This document shows positions 35,291 through 45,620 of a stretch of DNA of 64,000 bases, piece by piece. A program made the translations under genes and the position numbers. The first letter of the stretch is position 1, and each line of letters begins with the position of its first letter. The DNA is from Sclerurus mexicanus (taxonomy: Eukaryota > Chordata > Aves > Passeriformes > Furnariidae). The stretch is from assembly GCA_013396755.1 (NCBI GenBank), contig VWZF01002924.1, positions 58,755 to 122,754 of the forward strand, in the 5' to 3' direction. The notes below the pieces were generated by a model. It did not search any database. It was not told where the DNA came from and was given only the letters and a program-made list of their open reading frames with translations.

Positions 35291-38200
35291 GTACTACTGT
35301 GTGTTCTTGGGGTGGGGAAGGGCTTGGGGCTGCGCAATGGAAATGCAGAGCCTTGCTTTAGGTGGCCATGGGTCACTTGCAGCAGTCTGCTTCAAAGCAG
35401 CCTCTGTAGAGAAACTTTGTACGTGTGCACTTCAGGCAAGTTTTCCAGATTTTCGTTGTGGTTTCCATTAGGTTGTGTGTTTATTGGTTATGCCCTATGA
35501 TTCCTGGCTGTAAACAGTGGCTATTCTTTTGGTATGGCAAGTGCTGCAAGAAACTGTTGAAGAAGTGAAAGATTACTGAAATTTTTAAAGGTACCATTCC
35601 TTATTTAGGTCTGTGTAGTATACATTTTATTATGCCTCATGGGTAGGTTATAATTTAAGGAAAGAAACTTTTATCTAAACATCTATGGCTGGAGAAGCTA
35701 GTATTTCAATGGATTTGTAGAGCTAGACTTGTTTTCAAAGCCCTTAACGTGCTATCTCATTTCTGACATGTATGACTAAAAGGTCTTTCTGTGCTGCTGC
35801 TTTTACCAATAAACCATTGTCTGGAAGTCACTAGTTTGTTTGAATATTGAATTGCACCATTTGGGATTAAATTAATTCCTGGAATGAGCATCCTGCAGTT
35901 GGATTGTCTTTCTCTTGTGTGACTACTGATGCTGGAAGCAGTAGCATGGTTGGCAGGTTTTTAGTGTTTGTTGGGTTTTGTTTTTTTTTTAAGTCAAGAG
36001 AGGCTGGCATGAGAGGAGATGTTGTTTGAGAGTGTTTTCTCAGATACACCCAGATGTGTAGAAGAACTGGTGAATGCTGCATATGTCAAAAGTCCTTGAG
36101 ACCAACTACCTTTCAGAATAAAAAAAAAGTTTTGAACATATGGTTAATTATAATTCATGTGGTATAAACACTGACTGTGATTTGTTGTTGCTCTATTGGC
36201 TTGGAGTTAAGAAAATCCCACATGACAAAATGAATAATAAATTTGATTTATGGGCTGTTTGAGAAGCTGCTGTCATCATGAAATTTTAAATCCAAAATAA
36301 TGTGGGAGCCATTAAGAAGGTCTTTTTAGTTTGATATATCAAGATCTGAGGCCAGCTATTGCACAAGATATAAAGATATTTGCAAATGTTGGTGAATCAG
36401 ATCACACAATCTCAGAAATGGGATTTAATTGCCAGCCTAATGACAGTGTACTGCATTAATATGGGCATGTTTTGTAATTATTTTGGCTTTTAAAGTGTGA
36501 GAGGGAATATTGACATGATTTAAAGTCATTGTAGACTCCACCAGTAGAGTCTGCATTAATTAGGCTTGCCTTCTGTAGGGCAAGTGGCAGAGTCCCTTTC
36601 AAATTAGCTATGGTAGTTTTCTTCTAGTTTGTAAGACTTGTACTTATTTTTCATCTAAAATAAATAAAATTATGATACTGATAGTCTCAGTAGTTTCTTT
36701 ATAACAGACTTCTCTGACAAAGTGATGGAGAAATGGGCGGCTCTGTAATGCAGGGAACTGATAAGTCAGTTGTGGGGGTTTTTGTTTTTTCTTTTTTTGG
36801 TCACAACAATTTAAGTATCTTCAGATGCTTTCAATTCCTCTGCCATATCTTGTGAGATTTTAGTGTTCATTTTCCTAATAATTTTTAAATTGTATTTGCT
36901 GTTCTGCATGTATATTCTGGAGGAGCTGAGTGGGACCCAGTCGGCTTAAATCATTCTTTCCAAATTGTTTGGGCTCTACTTGATGAACTAAATTGAACCA
37001 CTGGTGACGGTTGCTGACAACAAGGGGTGCAGCTGAACTAGAGCAGGGTATGTCTCTTGTTAGAAGTGTAGACAAAGGAAATTGCATTTGGCTTCACCCA
37101 TTTGTCAGCAATGATTTAGTTTTGCCATGTACACAAAGCTTTTACTGCTAGAAAAGAGTAAAAATGAAAGAGAAATTAAAGTGTATTGTGAAAAGCATAA
37201 TGTGCGCATGAGCTGGGACAATGAATTCTTTTATTCTCATTTTGGTAGTCAGTATTTCCCTTTTCCTTTCTTTAACACTGTAACAATTGAAGTGTTTTTC
37301 TTCTGATAACAGACTTATCAAGTGACTGATGTTTTAACTTCCCTACAAACTGTTGGTGAGCTTCAGTCCTTGATTTCCTACCATTTGTCTGAGGTATGTT
37401 CACTTTTCAGACTCTCACTGACTATACTCAATGAGTAATAATCCTACTATATAGTATGTTACACTCATACTGCCTGCAGCCAGGAGTGCTTTTTTAGTCT
37501 TTCCTTGACAAAATATCCCAGGGCAAATATCTTTTGTTCATTGTCTGTGTTGCCAGGAAAAAAGTTTCCTGCATTCTGTCAAAACTCAGAAGTACTGTTG
37601 TAAATTTCTTGGTCCTCAATAACTCATAATTGACTGTGGTGGTTTGTAATTGGCACACAATCTGAATTACAATGGTTCTTAACAGGAAAGAGAATAAGTG
37701 AAGGGAAGAAAGATAAGTGTTTGCATGAGAGTAGTTACTGCAGATATGAGTAGACACATCTATGCATTCCTTAACTTCAGGGAACAAAACAGTCTAGCTT
37801 TGCTCTCCATTCCGTTTCGCACTTTATCCAGAGTTTCTTTGCAGTGTGTTGGCTGGATCCATGTCTGCTCCTAAATGTAGAACCTGTGTGGCTTCCAGAT
37901 TGCTGTGACTGTTCTCTTTCAAGAAGAAATACATTTACCCAAGTGTTTCCTTGAAGGGGAAAGAATTGAAGATGTGATAGAAGGTAGTTGACTTAGGTGC
38001 CTTTCTTCAGCAGTTACAGTTATTTGTACCTGAATGAATTTTGTTTTGGAAGGAAGTGATTTACTTTTGACAAGAGATTTTGTCTTCACTGTCAAAGAAA
38101 AAATAAAAATGAGGATGTGCAAGATCAGTTTGAAGGGAAATGTTGACCAGCGCTTAAAGTATGACTGGGGGAAAGCAGGAAATTAAGCAGGGCGAAGACT

Positions 38201-38291
38201 ATTTGACATGAAGTCCTTATCTATGGAGGGATGTCTGTTTTGGGTGGTGGGGAGAGACTTCTGAGAGTCATGTGATAGGGGATGGTGAATA
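35291..38291 (+). other. BORCS5: BORCS5 last intron, 5' part
   Basis: Starts with donor GTACTA. It contains a candidate alternative exon (37313-37393) described separately. No other gene or clear repeat was seen here; the intron then continues through two LTRs to 44852. Confidence 0.7.
37313..37393 (+). CDS. Candidate unrecognised alternative BORCS5 exon (81 bp)
   Basis: Exon-like structure seen directly: a branchpoint-like TTTAAC (37271-37276), pyrimidine-rich GTGTTTTTCTTCTGATAACAG acceptor ending at 37312, 27 codons without a stop in phase 0, and a strong donor GAG|GTATGT at 37394. Both neighbouring BORCS5 junctions are also phase 0, so inclusion would keep the frame and insert 27 residues between KRIKE and MDLSV. 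The peptide starts TYQVTDVLTS and ends YHLSE; positions 4, 7, 11, 14, 21 and 25 are hydrophobic, a heptad spacing that suits a coiled coil. I know of no such segment in standard BORCS5. A stop-free 81-bp frame arises by chance in roughly a quarter of cases, so this stays a hypothesis. Confidence 0.3.
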
Positions 38292-38296
38292 ACAGG

Positions 38297-39156
38297 TGTC
38301 TTAGTTCAAGGGGAGAACTAAGATATCTATGTTGACCAAGAAAAAATAATCCCTCTCCCTTTAAATTTAGAAACAAAAACTTTAATTAGGAAATATATAT
38401 ATATATATATATGAAAAGGATAACAGTTCTCAACCACAATACATTTATATGTATATCCAGAAAGGACCAAACACCAACAGCTTGTAGTAAAATCTTCCCC
38501 CTCCCCAAATGACAAGGCAAACAGTTAAAAGGTCTTTTGGCTACCCCCAAAAGAAAAAGACTGCAATTGTATCTAAGGACAGCAGGTGGCAATATCACAC
38601 CACAGCTGCTGGCCTCTCTCTCTCCCTCCAGTGATGGCAGGTCACCAGGTCGGCGGCAGTGATGTCGATGATGGAAAAAAAAACCCAGCAGAAGCAGATC
38701 TATCTCTGAAGTACAGGAACGCAGGCGCTCTCTCTCTCTCCTCTCCCAGGCAGCTCCCACAATGTCCACAGATGAAAAAAAAACAAAACAGTTGAGTCAG
38801 GGATGAGAAGGCAAAGTCCCAGCTATCCAGTGGTGCCGGACACCGGTGTGCCTCTGCCTCGCTCCCCCGCCGATCACTGCAGCTGCTGACCTGTGCAGGA
38901 AAGCCTCAAAAACCCCGGCCAGCTTCCCCCCTCCTCCCCAAGCTGTTTTCTCTCCCCCTCCTGGCCTGGGGAGAGACCAGAACAAAAGGCCCTAGCCCAG
39001 TGACTAACATCAGGATGTGAATATTCAGTTTGCCCTTTGTTATCCAGCTTTCCAGACTAAGGCATATTCAGTTTGCCCTTTGTTATCCAGCTTTCCAGAC
39101 TAAGGCGTTGCCTCCAAGCTTTTAGGAAGGAATTCCAATGAGTATTGAAACTAACA
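38297..39156. mobile_element. Solo LTR, superfamily A, in BORCS5 intron
   Basis: An 860-bp LTR starting TGTCTTAGTTCAAGG and ending GAGTATTGAAACTAACA. It has a perfect 5-bp target duplication ACAGG (38292-38296 and 39157-39161). The terminal hairpin TCTTAGTTC (38299-38307) / GAACTAAGA (38315-38323) has a 7-base loop. It contains an (AT)n tract near 38395-38412, one copy of the TGCAATTGTATC...GGACAGCAGG module, and a private 43-bp tandem duplication (39021-39106). It is in the same orientation as the LTR at 41372, but each has its own target duplication, so they are separate solo LTRs. Short frames inside have no viral gene resemblance. Confidence 0.92.
39021..39106. repeat. 43-bp perfect tandem duplication within the LTR
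   Basis: Units 39021-39063 and 39064-39106 are identical, each starting ATATTCAGTTTGCCC and ending CAGACTAAGGC. The LTR at 41372 has a single related copy, so the duplication is specific to this insertion and recent, or an assembly artefact. Confidence 0.92.
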
Positions 39157-39161
39157 ACAGG

Positions 39162-41366
39162 GAATGGGAAACAAGTAGAATAGGTAAAAGCTGGGGAACA
39201 GAGCTAAATTTTCACAAGGGGCCCCCGTGATTTTTTGTGCCTTCAAAATAGTCTAATTTCAGTGCCTTAAAAAAGATTATTTTTTCTGCACAAGGTACTA
39301 AACTTCTCAAAATTCAAATCTTAAAAAATCTCTGAAGGTAAGTATCCAAAAATTACTAGTCACACGTCAAAATTTAGGCCTATCTTCTTTCTGTGGAAGC
39401 AAAAGGGAAGATGAAAGCCCTCTAAGCTCCCTTCAAAAAAAACATTTGAATGAAAAGATCTTCAGCATTTCTTATTAGACTTCCAGCATTGTCAAAGGGG
39501 ATGTGCTTTTGAAGTATCCTGCGTACTCTTAAAGGCAAATGTAGTTCCTAGATACACTGTGCTGAAAATGTATTTCAAAGTGGGTTACTTAGTCTTATGC
39601 TTTGCCCTGAAAACAAATATAAATGAAGTACTATTTGTAGCTTTTATTGCCATAGGAATCCCATACTGCCAATAATTTTGAAAACAGAACATTTTTTACA
39701 ATACAAGGTGAAATTTAAAATATCTCTTAGCTGGCACACACCTATGGGAGTGAAACCTCTCCACGTTTTCAAATATAATAAATACTACTTTTATATTCTC
39801 AATAGTTAACTTTTGTCCAGGCAGGCATTAATTTCAGTAATTGGTTTGCCATGCCACAAACTGCAGTGTATGGTTTGTTTCATACCTATAAATTCCTCTA
39901 TGGGAATAGATCATTATTTTGAACAAACATTCCAGAACCCAATGTGTATGGGCTTGATTTGGTTTGATTTGTTGTTGTTGGTTTTTTTCTTTACCAGTTT
40001 CCAGAAAAAAAGTAAATGTAATGGGCTTCTCTAGTATGTAGTTAAGATGTCCAAAAATACATTCCTTAATATTTGGCAAGTAAATAACTTTTGCAGCCAC
40101 ACATACACAACATCATGTCTCCCAATATATTTCAACTATTTAAAATTATGAATATGAGTTAAATAATTATTTCCTATGAGAAGCAAGTCTAGTGCATTTG
40201 ACAGACTAACAAGAATATCACTTTTATACACCATGTTGTAGCTTATCTCATGCATTAAGACTCATGAATTGTGATTCAGCCATTCATGTGTGCCCACAAT
40301 TTTGGGATTTAGGGATTTCAGGTTTTTTTTGTGAATGCTGCGTGGGTTTTTGACCTTTATTGCAACTACTTTGTTTCTATGACATGGAGTGGTTTTTTAT
40401 CAGACACACCCATCACCTAGTGGCAAAGCCTTCTGTGGAATGTAGTGTGCAGAAGTCATCAGCATGGTTTTGTCCCACTCTGAGGAAGGATCAGCTTGCT
40501 ACGGGCAGGGCCCATGGCTTTAAATGTGTCTGGTTAGAGGTGGGAGGGCTGGCTGTGGTAGGGAGAGCTTGTAGAGGTCTTGACGTTGCCTGGTGGAAAT
40601 TCAAGGACAGAGTACCTTGAAGATAAAGGGGAAAACTGTCTCAAGTGCAGGGAACTGTTCCATCACCAGGAATGAACGAGACCTGGGCCAGAAACTTTGG
40701 AAGGACATTGCCTGGCTGGCAACTACATCGATTCAGTACAGAATCCCGTTAACCAAAGCTGCAATGAGACTTGAGATGCATATCTGCTGTAAGCACCCAT
40801 AGTTCCTACTGTGTGAAGCACCACGGTCACTTTCCTTAACTTCTTCCCTCTCTGGGCAGAAAGATTTGAAGTGCCTAGGATTCATACTGTGCTCCAGGCA
40901 CAGTTGAGCCATGTCCCTTCAGAGAATGGACTCAAATGAAGGGGAAGTTTTGTGGAAGTGTTTTTGCTTGGTCTTTGGATTGGTTTGTTTCTGCTGAATG
41001 AGGTGTTTATTGCCATTCCTGTTTGTTATAGTTTCCCTGTAGGAGGTTTCAGACCTGCGTTTCCAAGACCATTTGTGAAATCTGTCTTCAACAGATATGC
41101 CCTGAGGATAATGCACCTTCTGAATAAACTGAATTAGGCCAGCAAAAGATGAATGGCCTTACCAAGTTCAAAATGCATCTTCAACTTCAGGCCCTTGCTT
41201 TAAGCCCCCATATGCTCATATGGATCAGACCACTAAGATACCTTTCATCCCACTAAAGGAAAGGGCTCAGGGAATCAAAAGCAAGCCTGTTAAAAGAGGC
41301 CTGGCAAAAGTGAAAATGGAGATGTATTTAGTTTTGACACAGCATATAAAGCTGTTCCAGATGAAG
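39162..41366 (+). other. BORCS5: BORCS5 last intron, between two LTRs
   Basis: About 2.2 kb without a recognised exon. It is not retroviral internal sequence: no gag, pol or env motif is seen and both bordering LTRs have their own target duplications. Confidence 0.6.
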
Positions 41367-41371
41367 CCATG

Positions 41372-42246
41372 TGTCTTAGTTCAAGGGGAGAACTAAGATA
41401 TCTATGTTGACCAAGAAAAAAAAATAATCCCTCTCCCTTTAAATTTAGAAAAAACAAAACTTTAATTAGTAAATACATAGATATATATGGAAAAAGATAA
41501 CAGTTCTCAACCACAATACATTTATATGTATCTCCAGAACAAAACACCAACAGCTTGTAATAAAATCTTCCCCCCTCCCCAAACGACAAGGCAAACAGTT
41601 AAAAGTTTTTTGGCTATTCACAAAAAAAAGACTGCAATTGTATCTAGGGACAGCAGAAGGCGATGTCATGCCTCAGCCGCTGCCCTCTCTCTCCCAGGGG
41701 ATGCAGTTATAGTTACGGACAGCAGGAGGTGATGTCACGCCCGGCCGGCTGGCCGCTCTCTCTCCCCTGTAGGTCACTAGGTCAGCAACAGTGATATTGA
41801 TGGCTAGAGCAGCAGCAGGAGATCTATCTCCGACATCTAGGAACATGGGCGGGGGTGCTCTTTCTCTCTCCTCTCCCAGACAGCTCCTGCAACGTCCACA
41901 GATGATCAAGAAAACGGTCGAGTCAGGGATGAGAAGGCAAAAGTCCCAGCTATCCAGTAATTTTCCGGACACCGGTGTGCCTCTGCCTCGCTACCTGCGC
42001 CGATCGCTGCAACTGCTGACCTGCGCAGGAAAAACAAGCAGCCCCCTGGCCACCTCCCCCTTTCCCCAAGCCAGTCTCCCTCCCCTTCCCGGCCTGGGGA
42101 GAGAGCAGAACAAAAAACTCCTAGCCAAGCGATTAGCATCAGGGTATGAATATTCAAGTTGCCCTTTGTTATCCAGCTTTTTACAGACTAAGGCGTTGCC
42201 TCCAAGCTTTTGGGAAGGAATTCCAACGAGTATTGAAACTATAACA
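41372..42246. mobile_element. Solo LTR, superfamily A, in BORCS5 intron
   Basis: An 875-bp LTR starting TGTCTTAGTTCAAGG and ending GAGTATTGAAACTATAACA. It has a perfect 5-bp target duplication CCATG (41367-41371 and 42247-42251). It shares the terminal hairpin, the A-rich start, the GATATATATGG tract and the GCCTCCAAGCTTTTGGGAAGG end with the copy at 38297. It carries two copies of the 69-bp-spaced module (from 41633 and 41702), where 38297 has one. CpG-containing segments (ACGCCCGGCCGG, CGCCGATCGC) show limited CpG decay, which suggests a fairly young copy. Confidence 0.92.
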
Positions 42247-42251
42247 CCATG

Positions 42252-44852
42252 TTAACTTTCAAGAAAATTGAGCATTTTGGTTCACAGACTTAAATTAAGC
42301 AATTCCTCAAATCTAGGAGAAGGAGCCTGACAATTCCTTGCAATGTAGTATTTCTGAAATGGGGAAGAACTTGGGTTGAAATATCACTTGTATTTTCGAG
42401 GGATTTAATTTTTTTAGAAAAACTTTGTTACCCCAGGTGGAAAAAATTTCAAACAACCCCTTGCCCCAACATTGTAGAACTTCAAATAGGAATAATAAGT
42501 GTTGAATTCCATTGCAGAGTTAGCAGACTTGTTGAATTTGGGCATGAAACAGATCTGAGAAATGAAGAGAGCAAGTATCAGCCTGGTATGTATCACACAA
42601 GGTAGTTCCAGGAGAAAAAGGAACATACTGATTGTACTGCACAAGACTGAGAGGTGATCACATTTGACATACTGTGTGCAGGTCTCATTATGTTCAAGGA
42701 AGGCAAGTTCATAATAAAAGAAAAGGGCTATAAGGATGCATGGGGAGTGGAGAACCTTGGAGAGGAAACTGGAAAAACATTACTTACTTGGCTTAGTCAA
42801 ATGAAGATAGAAAATGGTACAATCACTCTAAATAAGTTGGGTTAGAGAAGGTTGAAAACGGTCTGTACTGTTATAGGAAAAGTCACTTTACAGGCTTTCA
42901 TTTTTAACAATCACCTCCTGTTTCTGTCTTGAATTGAAATTTTCAAGGTTTCAGCTCTGCCCTTAAATGAGAACTGTGGTGGGGTGTGAAGGTGTCAGGA
43001 ATATTAGCTAAAAGCTTTTCAGCGGTTTGATGTTCATTTTAGATAGGTCATCTTGTATTATTTGCAAATATTTGGAGTTGCACTGATGAATTAAAGATGC
43101 TAGTTGGTAGACTTGAGGGAGTGGGGTGGACCTTGTGTTAGCAGCCCTATAATTAGCATTCTGATAATAATCAGATGTGATTTGCAGAGATGACTTCATG
43201 TTGAAAGTATTACAAAGTCTAAGCTCAAGTAATCTTTATGTATTGGTTTTTATGAAGGGTAGGGTTTTCTTAATGTTTCTGTGTCATGGAGGCATGAATG
43301 TTTCTATATGTTAGAACATCATTAACCTTTATTGCAACACCACTCTATAGAAGTATGAAACATATGATTTACTATTAATAAATTCATGTGAGTTTTATTC
43401 CTGACTGGATGTGTCATCTACCTTTTGAAGCCTGGATAACATACTGAATTACAGTGGAGTAGAATTCCCTATAATCAAGTGTATGAACTGTGCCAAGCTG
43501 TAGTGTACTTGACAAGAAATAGTATTTTTAATTTTTGTTTTACACTGGAACAGTAAGTGATGTATTTGAAGAGCAAATTGTCTAAAAGACAAAATCCCAA
43601 ATCAGATAAATGTCACATGAAAAAGATGCTCAGGTAGTTGTAAAAGAAAACAACATAAGAGCAATATATGGCAAAGATTTTTAAAGAGGTTTTAAGGGTC
43701 TGGGGTCATAGCCTTTCCTTTTATGTAATTCAGTCCATAGAATTTAATTCTTGCTTATGACTGATCTAAGCTATGTGGGAACTGAAGATGAATGACTTAC
43801 TTTTCAGTTCTAAGTTCTTCTGCCAGATCATAGTGCAAAAATTCAAGTATCTTCTTGCATTTGATCAATTTGTTCTAGAGATCCATTTGTAGACATAAAC
43901 AAGGAGAAAGAAATACTCAACTTTCTGTGAATCTGGAGGCCACTGCAGTTCAATACAGTAAAGAGCCCGTGCACTGGAATAACTGGAGTTGTTGAGTTGG
44001 CTGTAGCAAGCCAAGGCAGTCGAGTTTCCAGTGTGTGCTTGAGGGCTTGGAGCAGACCTGTTACCAAGCTCTTTCAATATGTGGTATGTCTTACAATGTA
44101 TAAAACAGCTTAAACCATCTGACTCAGAAAGTATTGACTGAATCCTGCCTGGGGTTTGCAGATCTGGCTGAAGAGAAAATTGGACTGTGAATTATAAAGG
44201 CTACCTTCATCACTCAGTGGCAGGAACAGCACTGCAGTTCCTGCCATTGTCATCATGCTTGAGCCATATTTGGATACTGACTGCATTTAATTGCATGGCT
44301 AATCAACTTAATGTCTCTCTGGGGGTCACTCATAACACTTCTTACTTTTGGGTTTCAGGGAAATTAGGGACAGTGGCAATCGAATCTCAAGGCACAAGTT
44401 TTCCAGATGATGATCGTAGTAACAGCTGTGGCTTAGCTGTGGAGTAACCTGGCTAAACCAAGGAAAATTAGCACTGGCAAGTATGGTAGAGCTTAATGCT
44501 TGCAAATACTACAGGTTTAGGCAGAGGCCATGAGTTCCCTGAGTTTGGATAACTTGGAGGGTATGTTGCCTGTTGGCTTTTAGTCCTGCAAAGAAAGAAT
44601 CTTCTGATCAAATACTTAGGTATTTGGGTGTAGAACTGAGGTTGTCATATGTCTTCCCTGGTATACGACTATGAATCGTCCCATTTTGTGACAAACTGGT
44701 TATGTACCTTCTGAGGAGCTTTATTGTACCTGTCTGGTATCTCCAGTGGGGCATCTAAGGTGGTTCTTGGTTGCTTTTAGGGAGGACAGTGTGCTGAAAG
44801 GTCTCCAGCAACAATTGGCCTAATGTGCCTTGTTCTACTTGTTTTTAAACAG
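42252..44852 (+). other. BORCS5: BORCS5 last intron, 3' part
   Basis: No exon or repeat boundary was recognised. It ends with a normal acceptor, TTCTACTTGTTTTTAAACAG (to 44852). Confidence 0.65.
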
Positions 44853-45083
44853 ATGGACCTCTCTGTGGAAACTCTTTATAGCTTCATGCAGGAGCGCCAG
44901 AAGAAGTATGCCAAATATGCGGAGCAGATCCAGAAGGTCAATGAGATGTCTGCCATCCTTCGTCGTATACAGATGGGCATTGACCAGACGATCCCGCTGA
45001 TGGAGCGGCTGAACAGCATGCTGCCAGAGAGTGAGAGGCTGGAGCCCTTCAGCATGAAACCTGACAGGGACCTGAAGTCTTAG
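44853..45083 (+). CDS. BORCS5: BORCS5 terminal coding exon and stop
   Basis: Last 76 codons of BORCS5 followed by TAG at 45081-45083. The acceptor CAG ends at 44852 and the exon opens in phase 0 with ATG GAC CTC; this ATG is an internal Met, not the start. The residues read MDLSVETLYSFMQERQKKYA, then a helical stretch with ILRRIQMGIDQTIPLMERL, then the conserved end LEPFSMKPDRDLKS. This matches the C-terminal half of vertebrate BORCS5, the coiled-coil part that packs with the other BORC subunits on the cytosolic face of lysosomes. The frame is intact with no sign of decay. The open frame extends 10 codons upstream of the acceptor into the intron, which is not coding. Confidence 0.96.
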   Translation: MDLSVETLYSFMQERQKKYAKYAEQIQKVNEMSAILRRIQMGIDQTIPLMERLNSMLPESERLEPFSMKPDRDLKS

Positions 45084-45620
45084 CTGATCTGCAGGCTGCT
45101 CCTTCTCACCTTCCATGCTTCAGTGTTCAGCACAGATGCACTTCCAATAGGCTGGATTGGCAGATGTTTAAAGTGGACGGCAGTGCTGCCTGGCTCTGCC
45201 AGGGCATTGGAGGAAGAACAGCTGTCAGAACTGCACAGCCAGGAATGTGGGAGCTCCCCTGTCCTGTCATCTGGAGAAGATGATTTACCCTTCTTTCATC
45301 TCACTCCTCTTGCCCTCCTGTCTCCTTTACCACTACCACCGCCTATGCAGAGACATTTGTTTCATTGCTGTGACTAGTTGGGGTTTATAGAGGAGGAATT
45401 CTCTTTCATCTGAATTAATTTTTTTTACTAAAAAATTCAAAGGGATACAGGGTGTGATGAACCTTCTAACATGGTTTTTGTGCCACTGGGGTTTAGACAA
45501 TTAGATGGCGGGAAGGTATTTCTGAAGTCCCTTGGCCTTGGAAATATGTGTGTTTTATAGGTGGAAGTGTGGAAGCCAGGAACTGGCTTATTAAAATCTG
45601 TGTATTATCATAATTAACAT
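45084..45620 (+). other. BORCS5: Probable BORCS5 3' UTR
   Basis: Follows the BORCS5 stop. A candidate poly(A) signal ATTAAA lies at 45590-45595, with T/G-rich sequence downstream (TGGTTTGCATGGTAGGGTTTTGG). The true end is not provable from sequence; later AATAAA motifs near 49093 and 50067 leave room for a longer form. Confidence 0.5.

Noticed and set aside
38297..42246. The LTRs at 38297 and 41372 as the two ends of one provirus
   Set aside because: Each has its own perfect 5-bp target duplication (ACAGG and CCATG), and the 2.2 kb between them shows no gag, pol or env sequence.
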